DNA of 64,000 nucleotides from Aurantiacibacter spongiae. Its GTDB lineage: Bacteria > Pseudomonadota > Alphaproteobacteria > Sphingomonadales > Sphingomonadaceae. Of this stretch, positions 1 through 8,213 are shown one piece after another. Position 1 is the first letter of the stretch, and the number at the start of each line of letters is the position of its first letter. The stretch covers positions 2,108,001 through 2,172,000 of the forward strand of contig NZ_RPFZ01000001.1 of the NCBI RefSeq assembly GCF_003815535.1, written 5' to 3'. The translations under genes were made by a program, and so were the position numbers. The notes under the pieces are model-generated. The model saw only the letters and a program-made list of their open reading frames with translations. It made no database searches and was not told the origin of the DNA.

Positions 1-966
1 GATAACGCCTACTTTGCCTTCCTTCCCGAACTCGAGATCATCGTCGATATCGGCAATCCACGGATCGAACCCGGTGGCATTGAAGCTGCCCGGTTCGTTC
101 GACCATTCGTCAGCACCGACGACCTGTGCGATCCGTTCGCCCCATTCGGCACGCGTGCCGATCCGGTCCGCAAGACCAGCGGCCAGTGCCGCTTCGGCCA
201 GATCGTTGTTCGATGCCGAAAGCCAGCTATCGATGTCGCTCGTCACGAGATCGATGTTCGCTTCGGGACGCGCGCGGTTCACCCCCGCGCGCCATTCCTG
301 CCACAGGGTCGCGTAGAGCTGCGACAGGTTCTCCCGCGCCGGTTCGGACATGTTCGTCTCGGTAAACGGTTCGACCGCACTCTTGTACGTACCCACGCGA
401 TAGACGTTGGCCTTCACGTTGAAGCGATCGAGAGCGCCCTTGTAATAGAGGTTCTCGCCGCCCGGCCCCGTAACGGCGACCCCGCCGAACGGATCGATCC
501 AGATCTCGTCAGCATGGGCGGCGAGCGCCATGGCATCGTCGCTATAGGCTATACCGTAGGTATAAACGGGCTTCCCGGTTTCGCGGAACCGATCGATGGC
601 ATCGGCAATTTCCGCCATGTGGACGGCGCCGCCGCCCAGAAAGGTCGACAGGTCAAGCGCCAAAGCGCCGATCCGGTCGTCGCTCGCGCCAGCATCGATG
701 GCATGCACCAGGTCACGCGCCGCGTACTCGCGCACCGGCACCGATTGCGACAGGATCGCGGAAAGGGGATCGATGGGCGCGACTTCTTCCACCACCGTGC
801 CGTTGAGGTCGAGGAGAAGCGCGCCTTCTCGCACTATGCCGGGATTGGGACGCGCGCTCAGCACCGTGAACAACGCGGTGAAGAACAGCAACAGCAGTAT
901 CAGCGCCAGCGCATCCTTGATGCCGACCAGCAAACGCCAGACCTTGCGAGCGAAACCCATATTCAT
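1..966 (-). CDS. sppA: Signal peptide peptidase SppA, N-terminal part (runs off window)
   Basis: This is the N-terminal 320 or so residues of an S49-family membrane protease that degrades cleaved signal peptides in the inner membrane. A hydrophobic segment lies at about residues 17-35, rich in Leu and Phe. The catalytic lysine of the family is recognisable near residue 193 in YKSAVEPF. The nucleophilic serine sits in the C-terminal half, which is outside the window. The start is ATG at 966 or at 960 (MNMGF or MGF); neither has a strong ribosome binding site. It diverges from pyrB with about 110 bp between the starts. Family assignment is firm; the long 67K-type architecture is inferred from the N-terminal repeat being present. 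Confidence 0.9.
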   Translation of the reverse strand, partial: MNMGFARKVWRLLVGIKDALALILLLLFFTALFTVLSARPNPGIVREGALLLDLNGTVVEEVAPIDPLSAILSQSVPVREYAARDLVHAIDAGASDDRIGALALDLSTFLGGGAVHMAEIADAIDRFRETGKPVYTYGIAYSDDAMALAAHADEIWIDPFGGVAVTGPGGENLYYKGALDRFNVKANVYRVGTYKSAVEPFTETNMSEPARENLSQLYATLWQEWRAGVNRARPEANIDLVTSDIDSWLSASNNDLAEAALAAGLADRIGTRAEWGERIAQVVGADEWSNEPGSFNATGFDPWIADIDDDLEFGKEGKVGVI

Positions 967-1073
967 ATCCCGAGAGTGTAGCCGTGCGGTTTCCCGCTTA
1001 CGGCCTCGCTGCTTCAAGCGAAAGAGATAAGCGCTTGAGCGATGATCGGTGGTCCGTTAGTGGCGTGGCTTTA

Positions 1074-2105
1074 ATGACATCGGCGCAAGACCCCTCATCG
1101 AGTGGCCGCTATCCGGCGGGCAAGCGTGCCTTTCCGCACCGCGACCTCATCGCTATCAGCGAACTCGAGCGACACGAGATCCTCTATCTTCTCGACGAGG
1201 CCGAACAGTATGTAGCCTTCAACCGGCAGGCGGCCAAGCATTCGGACAGCCTTGCTGGCCTCACGATCATCAACGCCTTTTTCGAAAATTCGACGCGCAC
1301 CCTGCTCAGTTTCGAGATCGCCGGAAAAAGGCTCGGGGCCGATGTGATCAACATGCACGCAGCGCAGTCCAGCGTGAAGAAGGGCGAAACGCTCATCGAC
1401 ACGGCGATGACGCTCAACGCCATGCGCGCCGATGCCATCGTCATCCGCCACGGATCCAGCGGGGCGGTGGGCCTTATAGCGGGGAAGGTCTATTGTCCTG
1501 TTCTCAATGCCGGAGACGGCAGTCACGAGCATCCGACGCAGGCGTTGCTGGACGCCCTGGCTCTGCGGTCCAGATTGCGGGAGCAGGGGAACGCGGCAGA
1601 CGATTTCACCGGGCTGAAGGTGGTGATTTGCGGCGACATCCTGCACAGCCGTGTTGCCCGGTCCAATATCCTGTGTCTGCATGCGCTCGGTGCCAGCGTT
1701 CGGCTGTGCGCTCCTCCCTCGCTGATGCCTTCGGGGATCGATCGCATGGAAGTCGAACTCCATCATCGCTTCGACGACGCTCTCTGCGGTGCGGACGTGG
1801 TCATGATGCTGCGTCTTCAGAACGAACGGATGGACGGGCAATTCATTCCCTCGCCCCGCGAATATCACCACCTCTACGGTCTGACGCCCGAACGTCTGAC
1901 GCTTGCTGCGCCTGGGGCGATCGTTATGCATCCCGGGCCGATGAACCGCGGGGTCGAGATCGACAGTGCTGTGGCCGACATGGAGGACCGTGCCATCATC
2001 ACCCGGCAGGTCGAGATGGGCGTAGCCGTTCGCATGGCCTGCCTCGACATTCTGACGCGGCGAGCTCGCGGAATCTCCGGATGGGGCGATGCGGAATGGG
2101 TTTGA
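1074..2105 (+). CDS. pyrB: Aspartate carbamoyltransferase catalytic chain
   Basis: Catalyses carbamoyl phosphate + aspartate to N-carbamoyl-aspartate, the first committed step of pyrimidine synthesis. The carbamoyl-phosphate loop STRT is at residues 73-76, the SVKKGE loop at about 100-105 and HPTQALLD at 153-160. At 343 residues it is longer than the minimal ~310-residue chain because of about 25 extra N-terminal residues. The ATG at 1074 is chosen because an in-frame ATG at 984 would add 30 residues unlike the family. Its last 10 bp overlap the next gene, a dihydroorotase homologue lacking catalytic residues. That pairing is known for dodecameric PyrB-PyrC' complexes in Pseudomonas, where an N-terminal extension of PyrB also occurs; a similar complex here is inference. 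Confidence 0.95.
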   Translation: MTSAQDPSSSGRYPAGKRAFPHRDLIAISELERHEILYLLDEAEQYVAFNRQAAKHSDSLAGLTIINAFFENSTRTLLSFEIAGKRLGADVINMHAAQSSVKKGETLIDTAMTLNAMRADAIVIRHGSSGAVGLIAGKVYCPVLNAGDGSHEHPTQALLDALALRSRLREQGNAADDFTGLKVVICGDILHSRVARSNILCLHALGASVRLCAPPSLMPSGIDRMEVELHHRFDDALCGADVVMMLRLQNERMDGQFIPSPREYHHLYGLTPERLTLAAPGAIVMHPGPMNRGVEIDSAVADMEDRAIITRQVEMGVAVRMACLDILTRRARGISGWGDAEWV

Positions 2106-3337
2106 CCGCCGAGCCCACGCTGTCGATTGTCAATGCGCAGGTCGTTACCCCGGCCGGCATTGTCGAGGGGGCGCTCCGTTGTGCGGGAGACGGCATCGAG
2201 GATTTCGGCGCTTCCACAGGCCCCCTGGACGGCGACAGGATCGTCGACGCGCGCGGTCGGTTGCTTGCACCGGGTCTCGTCGATCTCGGGGTGTTCGCTA
2301 TCGACAAGCCGGCGTTTCATTTTGGCGGAATTACCCGTGCTGGCCTGATGCCCGACATGACCCCGCCGCTCGATCATCCGGCTCGCGTGCGGTTCGAAGC
2401 ACAAAGCGGCAAGCCGGGTCTCTGGGTTCATCCACTCGCGGCGGCCAGCGTTGGGCTCGAAGGACGTCAACTGGCCGAACTGGCTCTGATGCAGGATGCC
2501 GGCGCTCGCGCAGTCGCCACGGGACGGCATTGGATCGCCGACAGCGGCGTCATGCTGCGGCTGCTGCAATATGCCGCGATGCTCGATCTGGTCGTGGTCA
2601 CCCATTCAGAGGATACAGGCCTTTCGGGCCGGGCGGCCGCTACTGCGGGAGAAATGGCGACCCGTCTCGGCTTGCCGAGTGCGCCGAGCGAGGCGGAAAG
2701 TCTTGCGCTCGCTCGGGATATCGCGCTGGCCGAAATGACCGGGGCCCGTATTCATGCAAGGCAGGTGACGACGCGCGGAGGCCTCGCTCTGGTGCGCGAA
2801 GCGAAGGCGCGAGGGGTCGCTATTACAGCAGGTGTCACACCCGCTCATTTCATGCTTTCTGACCTCGCCTTGCAGGATTTTCGCACCTTCGCACGGCTCT
2901 CGCCACCGCTTCGTTCCGAAGAGGACCGGCGCGCCGTGGTCGAAGCCATCGCCGATGCGACGATAGACGTCATCGCCTCGGGCCATGACCCCCGGGGGCC
3001 GGAGGACAAGAACCTCCCCTTCGCGGACGCCGCGCCGGGGATGGCGGGGGCCGAGACCCTGCTCGCCATGACGTTGACACTCGTGCGCGACGGCGTGATC
3101 GACATGGCTCGCGCCTTCGACCTTTTGGCGCGCAATCCCGCGGATCTTCTTGGAGTGAAGGCCGGCGAACTGCGCGGCGGGTTCGCGGCCGACTTTGCCT
3201 TGATCGACCCCGAGGAGCCTTGGGTCGTCGATTCGCGCAAGATGGAGGCGGCCGCCGGGAATACACCGTTCGATCGACAACCCGTTCAGGGCAGGGTGAA
3301 GGCGCTCTGGAAAGGTGGAGTGGAAATCGCCCTGTGA
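2096..3337 (+). CDS. Non-catalytic dihydroorotase homologue (PyrC'/PyrX type)
   Basis: A 413-residue amidohydrolase-fold protein with the overall sequence of type I dihydroorotase but without its active site. The metal-binding HxH after PGLVDL is replaced by GVF (residues 65-67). The histidine three residues after H220 is Q223. The catalytic Asp of the usual TDHAPH is Gly296 in SGHDPR. H170 of HSED is retained. It should therefore not cyclise carbamoyl-aspartate. It starts inside pyrB (ATG at 2096, 10-bp overlap), which implies translational coupling and assembly with PyrB, as in the PyrB-PyrC' complexes of pseudomonads. A catalytic PyrC must be encoded elsewhere. Standard pipelines would label it pyrC, which would be misleading. 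Confidence 0.88.
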   Translation: MGLTAEPTLSIVNAQVVTPAGIVEGALRCAGDGIEDFGASTGPLDGDRIVDARGRLLAPGLVDLGVFAIDKPAFHFGGITRAGLMPDMTPPLDHPARVRFEAQSGKPGLWVHPLAAASVGLEGRQLAELALMQDAGARAVATGRHWIADSGVMLRLLQYAAMLDLVVVTHSEDTGLSGRAAATAGEMATRLGLPSAPSEAESLALARDIALAEMTGARIHARQVTTRGGLALVREAKARGVAITAGVTPAHFMLSDLALQDFRTFARLSPPLRSEEDRRAVVEAIADATIDVIASGHDPRGPEDKNLPFADAAPGMAGAETLLAMTLTLVRDGVIDMARAFDLLARNPADLLGVKAGELRGGFAADFALIDPEEPWVVDSRKMEAAAGNTPFDRQPVQGRVKALWKGGVEIAL

Positions 3338-4086
3338 GTTTCTCAGGGAAAACCTGCATCGTTACAGGCGCCGCTTTGGGCATCGGCGCGGCATGCACAC
3401 GACTGCTCGCCGAACGGGGCATCGAAAAGCTTATCCTGGTCGATCGGGAATCTGGAAGCCCCGGTCCGCTGACGACCGATTGCCATGTCGAATGGCTTGT
3501 CGGTGACGTAGCTGATCAGGGTTTGTGGCACGAACTGGAGAATTCGGGCGCGGGATCGCTCGACTATGCTTTGCGCGACGCGGGCGTTTCTACCGGCTCG
3601 CACATTGTTGACCTGTCTTTTGCAGACTGACGCGGAACACTACGCGCCAACCTGGATGGCATGTTCCTCTCGCTTCGCTCGGTCATGCGAATGGCTCGGG
3701 ACGGCGCGGCCAACGTCTGCACGGCCTCGGCAAGCGGGCTGAAGGCAGAAGCCGGTACTGCCGCTTACGGTGCGTCGAAAGCGGGCGTGATCCAGTTGGC
3801 GAAAGTTGCCGCGAAGGAGGGGGCGGGCCGTGGCATAAGGGTCAATGCCATTGCCCCGGGCGGTGTGGACACGCCCATATGGGAGCGAACGGCTTTCTTT
3901 CGCGATCTGGTCGCCGAATACGGGGGCGATCGCCAGGCGGCGTTCGCATCGTTGGCAGCGTCAACGCCCCTCGGGCGGTTCGGGACGGCGCAGGAAGTCG
4001 CTGCGCAAATCGCGTTTCTGCTTTCCGATGACGCGGCTACGATAACCGGTACGGTTCTCGTCAGCGATGGCGGATACACGTTGTAG
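3334..4086 (+). pseudogene. Short-chain dehydrogenase/reductase interrupted by in-frame TGA
   Basis: The reading frame encodes a Rossmann-fold SDR of about 250 residues. It opens with GTG at 3334, overlapping the preceding stop as GTGA. The first part has the cofactor motif TGAALGIG. The second part has the catalytic YGASK and the typical NAIAPGGVDTPIW segment. A TGA at 3628-3630 separates them, with no frameshift: SFAD-stop-RGTLRANLDG. Relatives commonly have Trp at this place, so a TGG to TGA change is the simple explanation. The NNAG region is also weak (RDAGV). Neither half alone can be an SDR. Readthrough or a sequencing error cannot be excluded. The substrate is unknown. Confidence 0.85.
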
Positions 4087-4124
4087 TGCCCCGGGCCTGA
4101 AGACGCAGACCCCCATCCAAAGCC

Positions 4125-5573
4125 TTAGCGCCGGGCGAGACGCACGCCGGTGTCCACCGCCCCCGGCAGGGGATTTGCCGCCGCCCAGGAGATGCAACCG
4201 TCGCCTTCGCGCGATGATACGGCGCTGCACATGGCGCGCGCGGAAGCGTTATCGAAGCCACCGGCTGACACGCGCCAGTAGCGTTTGCCCCTGACGATGG
4301 CCTGTGTGATCACCATTTCGCGATTGGCGAGTTCGGGATAGCGCCCGACATAAATACCCCAAGCGCGCTGCGCAGCTTGCTGGCTGGCAAAGCTTCCAAG
4401 CTGCACGAGATGGGTCGCATTCTCGACAGGCGCACCGATTGTCGTTGTACGGCGAACGGGGCGAGCCGGTTCGGTGCGCGCTGCGGAGTGTGCCGAAGCA
4501 AGGCGAGCCGACGAGCGCGCGGCTGGTTCCGCTCGGGCGCGTTCGACCGCGTTCTGCCCGGATTGCGCGCTGCGGCGGGCGGAAACATCCTGCACGACGG
4601 GAGAATCGACGAACCGTGTCGAATCGGTAGCGACAGCGTCCAGCGCTCCGTTTGCAGATGATTGGCCGACGAAAGCCGCGGCGAAGGTAACGGGCGAAGG
4701 CTCTCGCGGTTCGCCGTAGGTGTCGAGGCCGGGCTCGGGATTAGTCACGGCCGGCAGTTCGCCCTCTACGTCACGGGGCGCTTCGGCCATCGTCGCTGCG
4801 GCAGCGAACGCGGCGTCTGCGTTGACGGCCATATGGTCAAGACCCGGATCATTCCCGAGTGCCAGCTGCGCCGGTTGTCCGTTATCACGCACGTTCGCGG
4901 GCACGTCGAGCAGCTGCGCCACGCGGGCCCGATAGGCTTCGGCATGGGTGAGCTGCGCCCAGGCAGCCATGCGCTGACCGACCTGATCGGCGGGCACGTC
5001 CTGCGCCACCATCAGCCTCGATTCGCGCCAGCGACCCGCCACGGCATAGGCATAGGCCAGGTTCTGACGCATCTTGACCGTATTTTGTCCGGCGCGAATG
5101 GCGTTGGAAAGGATTTGAATGCCACGTTCCGGCTCGCCCGAGAGGGCCAGGGCCAGACCAAGGTCGGAAGCGGCGATCTCTCCCTCCCGATCATTCAGCA
5201 GCGTGGCGGCTTCCCGGAAGCGGCCTTCGCCGTTCAGGGCGAGTGCCAGGCTGAGCGCTGCGCGGGGGCTGTTGTCGCCCAGCGTCATGGCGTCGGAAAA
5301 TGCGTCGGCCGCCGATGCGAAGCGTCCCGCGTCAAGATAGGCATTTCCGAGAACCAAGCGGTACGCCGCGTTGCGCGGTTCGCCAAGTACGGCGGCTTCG
5401 GCAAGCCGGATGGCGCGGGAAGTCTGGCCTTCCTGCAATTCGTCCTGTGCCATTGCGGCGGCGACGTCCGCGCGGGGCGCCGGGTGGCCGGCACAGCCGC
5501 TGAGCATGGCGGCGGCCATGGCTGTACCCAGCCCAAGGCGCAGCATCGGGTTGACGGTGTGCGATCCACTCAT
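4125..5573 (-). CDS. SPOR-domain, TPR-like lipoprotein
   Basis: A 482-residue predicted outer-envelope lipoprotein. The signal peptide ends in the lipobox LSGC within the first 27 residues. Alpha-helical TPR-like repeats (for example GNAYLDAGRFASAADAF) fill roughly residues 40-210. A long Ala/Arg/Ser-rich linker follows. The C-terminal part is a SPOR domain (VQLGSFASQQAAQRAW onward), which binds denuded peptidoglycan at division sites. The ATG at 5573 is chosen because it starts the signal peptide. The gene lies 14 bp downstream of the RHH-like gene and the ParA gene, apparently in one operon. A role in septum or pole localisation is inferred from SPOR and ParA. Confidence 0.85.
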   Translation of the reverse strand: MSGSHTVNPMLRLGLGTAMAAAMLSGCAGHPAPRADVAAAMAQDELQEGQTSRAIRLAEAAVLGEPRNAAYRLVLGNAYLDAGRFASAADAFSDAMTLGDNSPRAALSLALALNGEGRFREAATLLNDREGEIAASDLGLALALSGEPERGIQILSNAIRAGQNTVKMRQNLAYAYAVAGRWRESRLMVAQDVPADQVGQRMAAWAQLTHAEAYRARVAQLLDVPANVRDNGQPAQLALGNDPGLDHMAVNADAAFAAAATMAEAPRDVEGELPAVTNPEPGLDTYGEPREPSPVTFAAAFVGQSSANGALDAVATDSTRFVDSPVVQDVSARRSAQSGQNAVERARAEPAARSSARLASAHSAARTEPARPVRRTTTIGAPVENATHLVQLGSFASQQAAQRAWGIYVGRYPELANREMVITQAIVRGKRYWRVSAGGFDNASARAMCSAVSSREGDGCISWAAANPLPGAVDTGVRLARR

Positions 5574-5587
5574 GGTGCGAAACCCCC

Positions 5588-6046
5588 TCAGGATTTGTTG
5601 GATTTGCCGGCGACGTGCGCCGCGATCGAATCGAGTTCGGGTATGTCGCCGAGCAGCTTGTCGAGCGCCTCGGTAACAAGCGTCTGCGCACTGCAATCGC
5701 GGATCGTGGCAGCGAGGCGCAGCTTGAGATGGCGTTCCGCATCGAGACGCAGCGTGAAGGCCGCGCGGCGACCGCTGTCCTTCGCTCGGTTTCGTGGCCG
5801 AACCGGGATGGGCGTGACATTGGCATCGTTCGCGACGGGTCGGAGGCAGGTTTGTTCGTCCTCGCCCATGTCGTTCCAGCCGAGCGCGGACTGGCTGTCG
5901 GCCAGATCGTCGAACTCGTCGCCCAGTTCGGCGGTACGGTCGTTCTGCGTCAGCTGGGCACGCATCGCTGGCTTTGCCGTACCTTTGCGGGCCAGCAGCA
6001 TCGGACCCAATGAGGCAAAGCTCGGACCGTTCATCGCGGAGCCCAT
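5588..6046 (-). CDS. Ribbon-helix-helix-like partner of ParA
   Basis: A 152-residue protein. The C-terminal 60 residues look like a ribbon-helix-helix unit: a short basic strand (AAFTLRLDAERHLKLRL) followed by two helices (SAQTLVTEALDKLLGDI). The N-terminus has the motif FASLGPMLLARKGTAKPAMR, then an acidic linker. The ATG at 6046 overlaps the ParA stop as TGATG, so translation is probably coupled. The likely job is a DNA- or cargo-binding partner of the orphan ParA upstream, analogous to the small CopG/ParG-type partners of plasmid ParA proteins. That role is inferred; no family name is certain. Confidence 0.65.
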   Translation of the reverse strand: MGSAMNGPSFASLGPMLLARKGTAKPAMRAQLTQNDRTAELGDEFDDLADSQSALGWNDMGEDEQTCLRPVANDANVTPIPVRPRNRAKDSGRRAAFTLRLDAERHLKLRLAATIRDCSAQTLVTEALDKLLGDIPELDSIAAHVAGKSNKS

Positions 6047-6765
6047 CACTGCGCCACCCGGCGGCCGAAATTGCCCTGAGCGCGATGTGCGCCCGCGGCA
6101 GCGGCAGCCTTGCTGTTCGGCGCCGCGAATACAGTGCGGCGGAAGTTTTTCTCCAGTCGATCGGCGACGTAGTGCCACAGCGCGGTCACTTCCTGCGCGC
6201 TGCGCCCTTCGGGATCGACTTCCATAACCGTGCGCCCGTCGATCATCGAGGCGGCAAAATCGGTGCGGTGATGAATGGTAATGGGCGCCACGGTGCCGTG
6301 CTGCGAGAGGGCAACAGCGGCTTCCGAGGTTATCTTGGCCTTGGGCGTCGCCGCGTTGACCACGAAGATCAGGGGCTTGCCGGCGCGCTCGCACAAATCG
6401 ACGGTAGCGCCCACGGCGCGAAGGTCATGCGGAGAGGGACGGGTCGGTACGACCATCAGTTCGGCGACCGAAATCACCGACTGGATAGCCATGGTAATAG
6501 CCGGCGGGGTGTCGATGACGGCCAGTTTGAACCCCTGCTGGCGCAGGATTGCCAGATCGTTTGCAAGCCGGGCGACCGTCGTCTGGGCGAAGGCCGGAAA
6601 CTCGGCTTCGCGCTCGTTCCACCAATCGGCGAGGGACCCCTGCGGGTCGATATCGATCAGGACGACCGGGCCGGCGCCCGCACGCTGGGCCTGCACGGCC
6701 AGGTGCCCCGACAAGGTGGTCTTGCCGGATCCACCCTTCTGCGATGCCAATGCCAATACGCGCAA
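6046..6765 (-). CDS. ParA-family ATPase (orphan)
   Basis: A 239-residue ParA/MinD-type ATPase. The deviant Walker A KGGSGKTT is at residues 10-17, IDIDPQGS at about 37-44 and DTPP at about 85-88. These proteins dimerise on ATP and bind nucleoid DNA or membrane to position cargo. It is not the chromosomal ParA: there is no ParB, gid or parS in sight. The C-terminal tail (about residues 215-239) is Ala- and Gly-rich. It heads an operon with the RHH-like protein and a SPOR lipoprotein, and diverges from a second SPOR protein. This points to positioning of envelope or division factors, an inference from context. Confidence 0.88.
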   Translation of the reverse strand: MRVLALASQKGGSGKTTLSGHLAVQAQRAGAGPVVLIDIDPQGSLADWWNEREAEFPAFAQTTVARLANDLAILRQQGFKLAVIDTPPAITMAIQSVISVAELMVVPTRPSPHDLRAVGATVDLCERAGKPLIFVVNAATPKAKITSEAAVALSQHGTVAPITIHHRTDFAASMIDGRTVMEVDPEGRSAQEVTALWHYVADRLEKNFRRTVFAAPNSKAAAAAGAHRAQGNFGRRVAQ

Positions 6766-7011
6766 GGCGATTCCCCCTAAAGTCCATGGCCCGCAACACG
6801 TCGCTGAACGGGCCTTCCTCGAAGGGAGATCGCAGACTACCGTTTATTTTGAGTTAATTCGGATCGGCATCTCCTGCACTGGCAATCTCCACTCGCCGTG
6901 AAGGTGTCCCCGTGACGGAAGGATCGTTCCTGCCCGCATAAAGACTTTGCTAAGCCATCGTTTACTATGGCATTCCGCAAGCGGGCGTCCGCAAACGGGG
7001 AATTTGTCACG
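6766..7011. promoter_or_regulatory. Divergent promoter region with a CtrA-like half-site pair
   Basis: The 246 bp between the ParA gene and the Sel1-SPOR gene must hold promoters for both. At 6950-6964 the sequence CTAA-(7 nt)-TTTA resembles the CtrA consensus TTAA-N7-TTAA, with one mismatch per half-site. No other element is clear. The match is weak and offered only because both flanking transcripts look cell-cycle related. Confidence 0.25.
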
Positions 7012-8175
7012 ATGGACCAGTCGTATTCGACTCCGCTACGGCGGCGCGGTGGTTTGATCGGTGCCGGTTTCGCACTGGCATTCTCAATGTCGCTTGCCGC
7101 CCCGCTCCATGCCGACGTTCGCGCCGGGGTCGACGCCTGGAGCCGGGGGGACTACGCTGCGGCCATCGCCGAATGGGAAGGGCCGGCGGCGGCCGGCGAT
7201 CCCGACGCGATGTTCAATCTCGCGCAGGCTTATCGCCTGGGGCGGGGCGTCGCGCGGGACGAAGGTCGCGCACTGTCGCTTTACCGCCGCGCGGCGGAAG
7301 CCGGCCATCCGCAGGCCGCCGATACCTACGGCCTGATGATGTTCCAGGACGGACAACGCGCCGAGGCGCTGCCCTATGTGCAATCCGCCGCGCGGCGGGG
7401 CGACCCGCGTGCCCAGTATCTCCTTGGCATCGCACATTTCAACGGAGACCTGGTCGAACGGGACTGGGAACGTGCCTATGCACTGCTGACGCTCGCCAAT
7501 GCCACCGGATTGCCACAGGCGAGCACCGCGATCGCCCAGATGGATCGCTATATTCCGCTGGACCAGCGCCAGCGCGGCGCGGCCCTAGCGCGCCGGCTCG
7601 AATCAGAGGCGGTCGATGCGCGTTCGGTCGAATTGACGGCTGCCGACCTTTCGGTGCAGGGGGCGCCGGTATCCATGCCTTCCCCGTCCCCGACCCGCGC
7701 CGACGCCTCGCCTTCGGTCGCGGCTGCACGTGACGCGGTGATGCAGGCGCGCATCGCAACCGGCACGGCAAGTCCCGCGGATGCCGGGGTCAGTTACGCT
7801 CTTCGCGACAGCGGGCGCGCGGCCCCCTCCACAACGACCGTGGCGGCAGCGAGCCATCCCGTGTCTTCCCAGAACCCTGATGCGAACACGTCTCCCGAAC
7901 GCATGTCCCGGCTCGAGGTGTCTCCTGCCAACGCTGCCCGACAAAGCGGTCCGTGGAGAATCCAACTGGGTGCCTTCTCGGTGGACGGCAATGCCGAGCG
8001 ATTGTGGAACAGGCTTTCCAACCGTGCCGAAATTGCTGGCCGAGAGCGACGTCTGATACCCGCCGGGCGCTTAACGAAGCTGCAGGCGGTCGGGTATGCG
8101 AGCCGCGCCGATGCGCAAGACGCGTGCAACTCGCTGCGGCGCTCTGGTTACGACTGCCTTGTGACGCGGGACTGA
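7012..8175 (+). CDS. Secreted Sel1-repeat and SPOR-domain protein
   Basis: A 387-residue exported protein. A twin-arginine-like cluster (RRR) precedes a hydrophobic signal ending near APLHA-D. Sel1-like repeats follow at about residues 45-180 (AMFNLAQAYRLGRGV, ADTYGLMMFQDG, AQYLLGIAHFNG). Next is a low-complexity Ser/Ala/Pro linker. A SPOR domain sits at the C-terminus (WRIQLGAFSVDGNAERLW to the end). Start at ATG 7012 is preferred over 6967 because it leaves a normal signal peptide. The gene diverges from the ParA operon, whose last gene also ends in SPOR, so two SPOR proteins frame the ParA unit. A periplasmic scaffold at septal peptidoglycan is the inferred role. Confidence 0.85.
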   Translation: MDQSYSTPLRRRGGLIGAGFALAFSMSLAAPLHADVRAGVDAWSRGDYAAAIAEWEGPAAAGDPDAMFNLAQAYRLGRGVARDEGRALSLYRRAAEAGHPQAADTYGLMMFQDGQRAEALPYVQSAARRGDPRAQYLLGIAHFNGDLVERDWERAYALLTLANATGLPQASTAIAQMDRYIPLDQRQRGAALARRLESEAVDARSVELTAADLSVQGAPVSMPSPSPTRADASPSVAAARDAVMQARIATGTASPADAGVSYALRDSGRAAPSTTTVAAASHPVSSQNPDANTSPERMSRLEVSPANAARQSGPWRIQLGAFSVDGNAERLWNRLSNRAEIAGRERRLIPAGRLTKLQAVGYASRADAQDACNSLRRSGYDCLVTRD

Positions 8176-8213
8176 TCGGCTAAACGCGAGCTTTCCGGCA
8201 GAGGAAACGCGCC

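Noticed and set aside
3628-3630. TGA in the SDR frame as a selenocysteine codon
   Set aside because: The position aligns with Trp in relatives, SDRs need no Sec here, and no SECIS-like hairpin follows.
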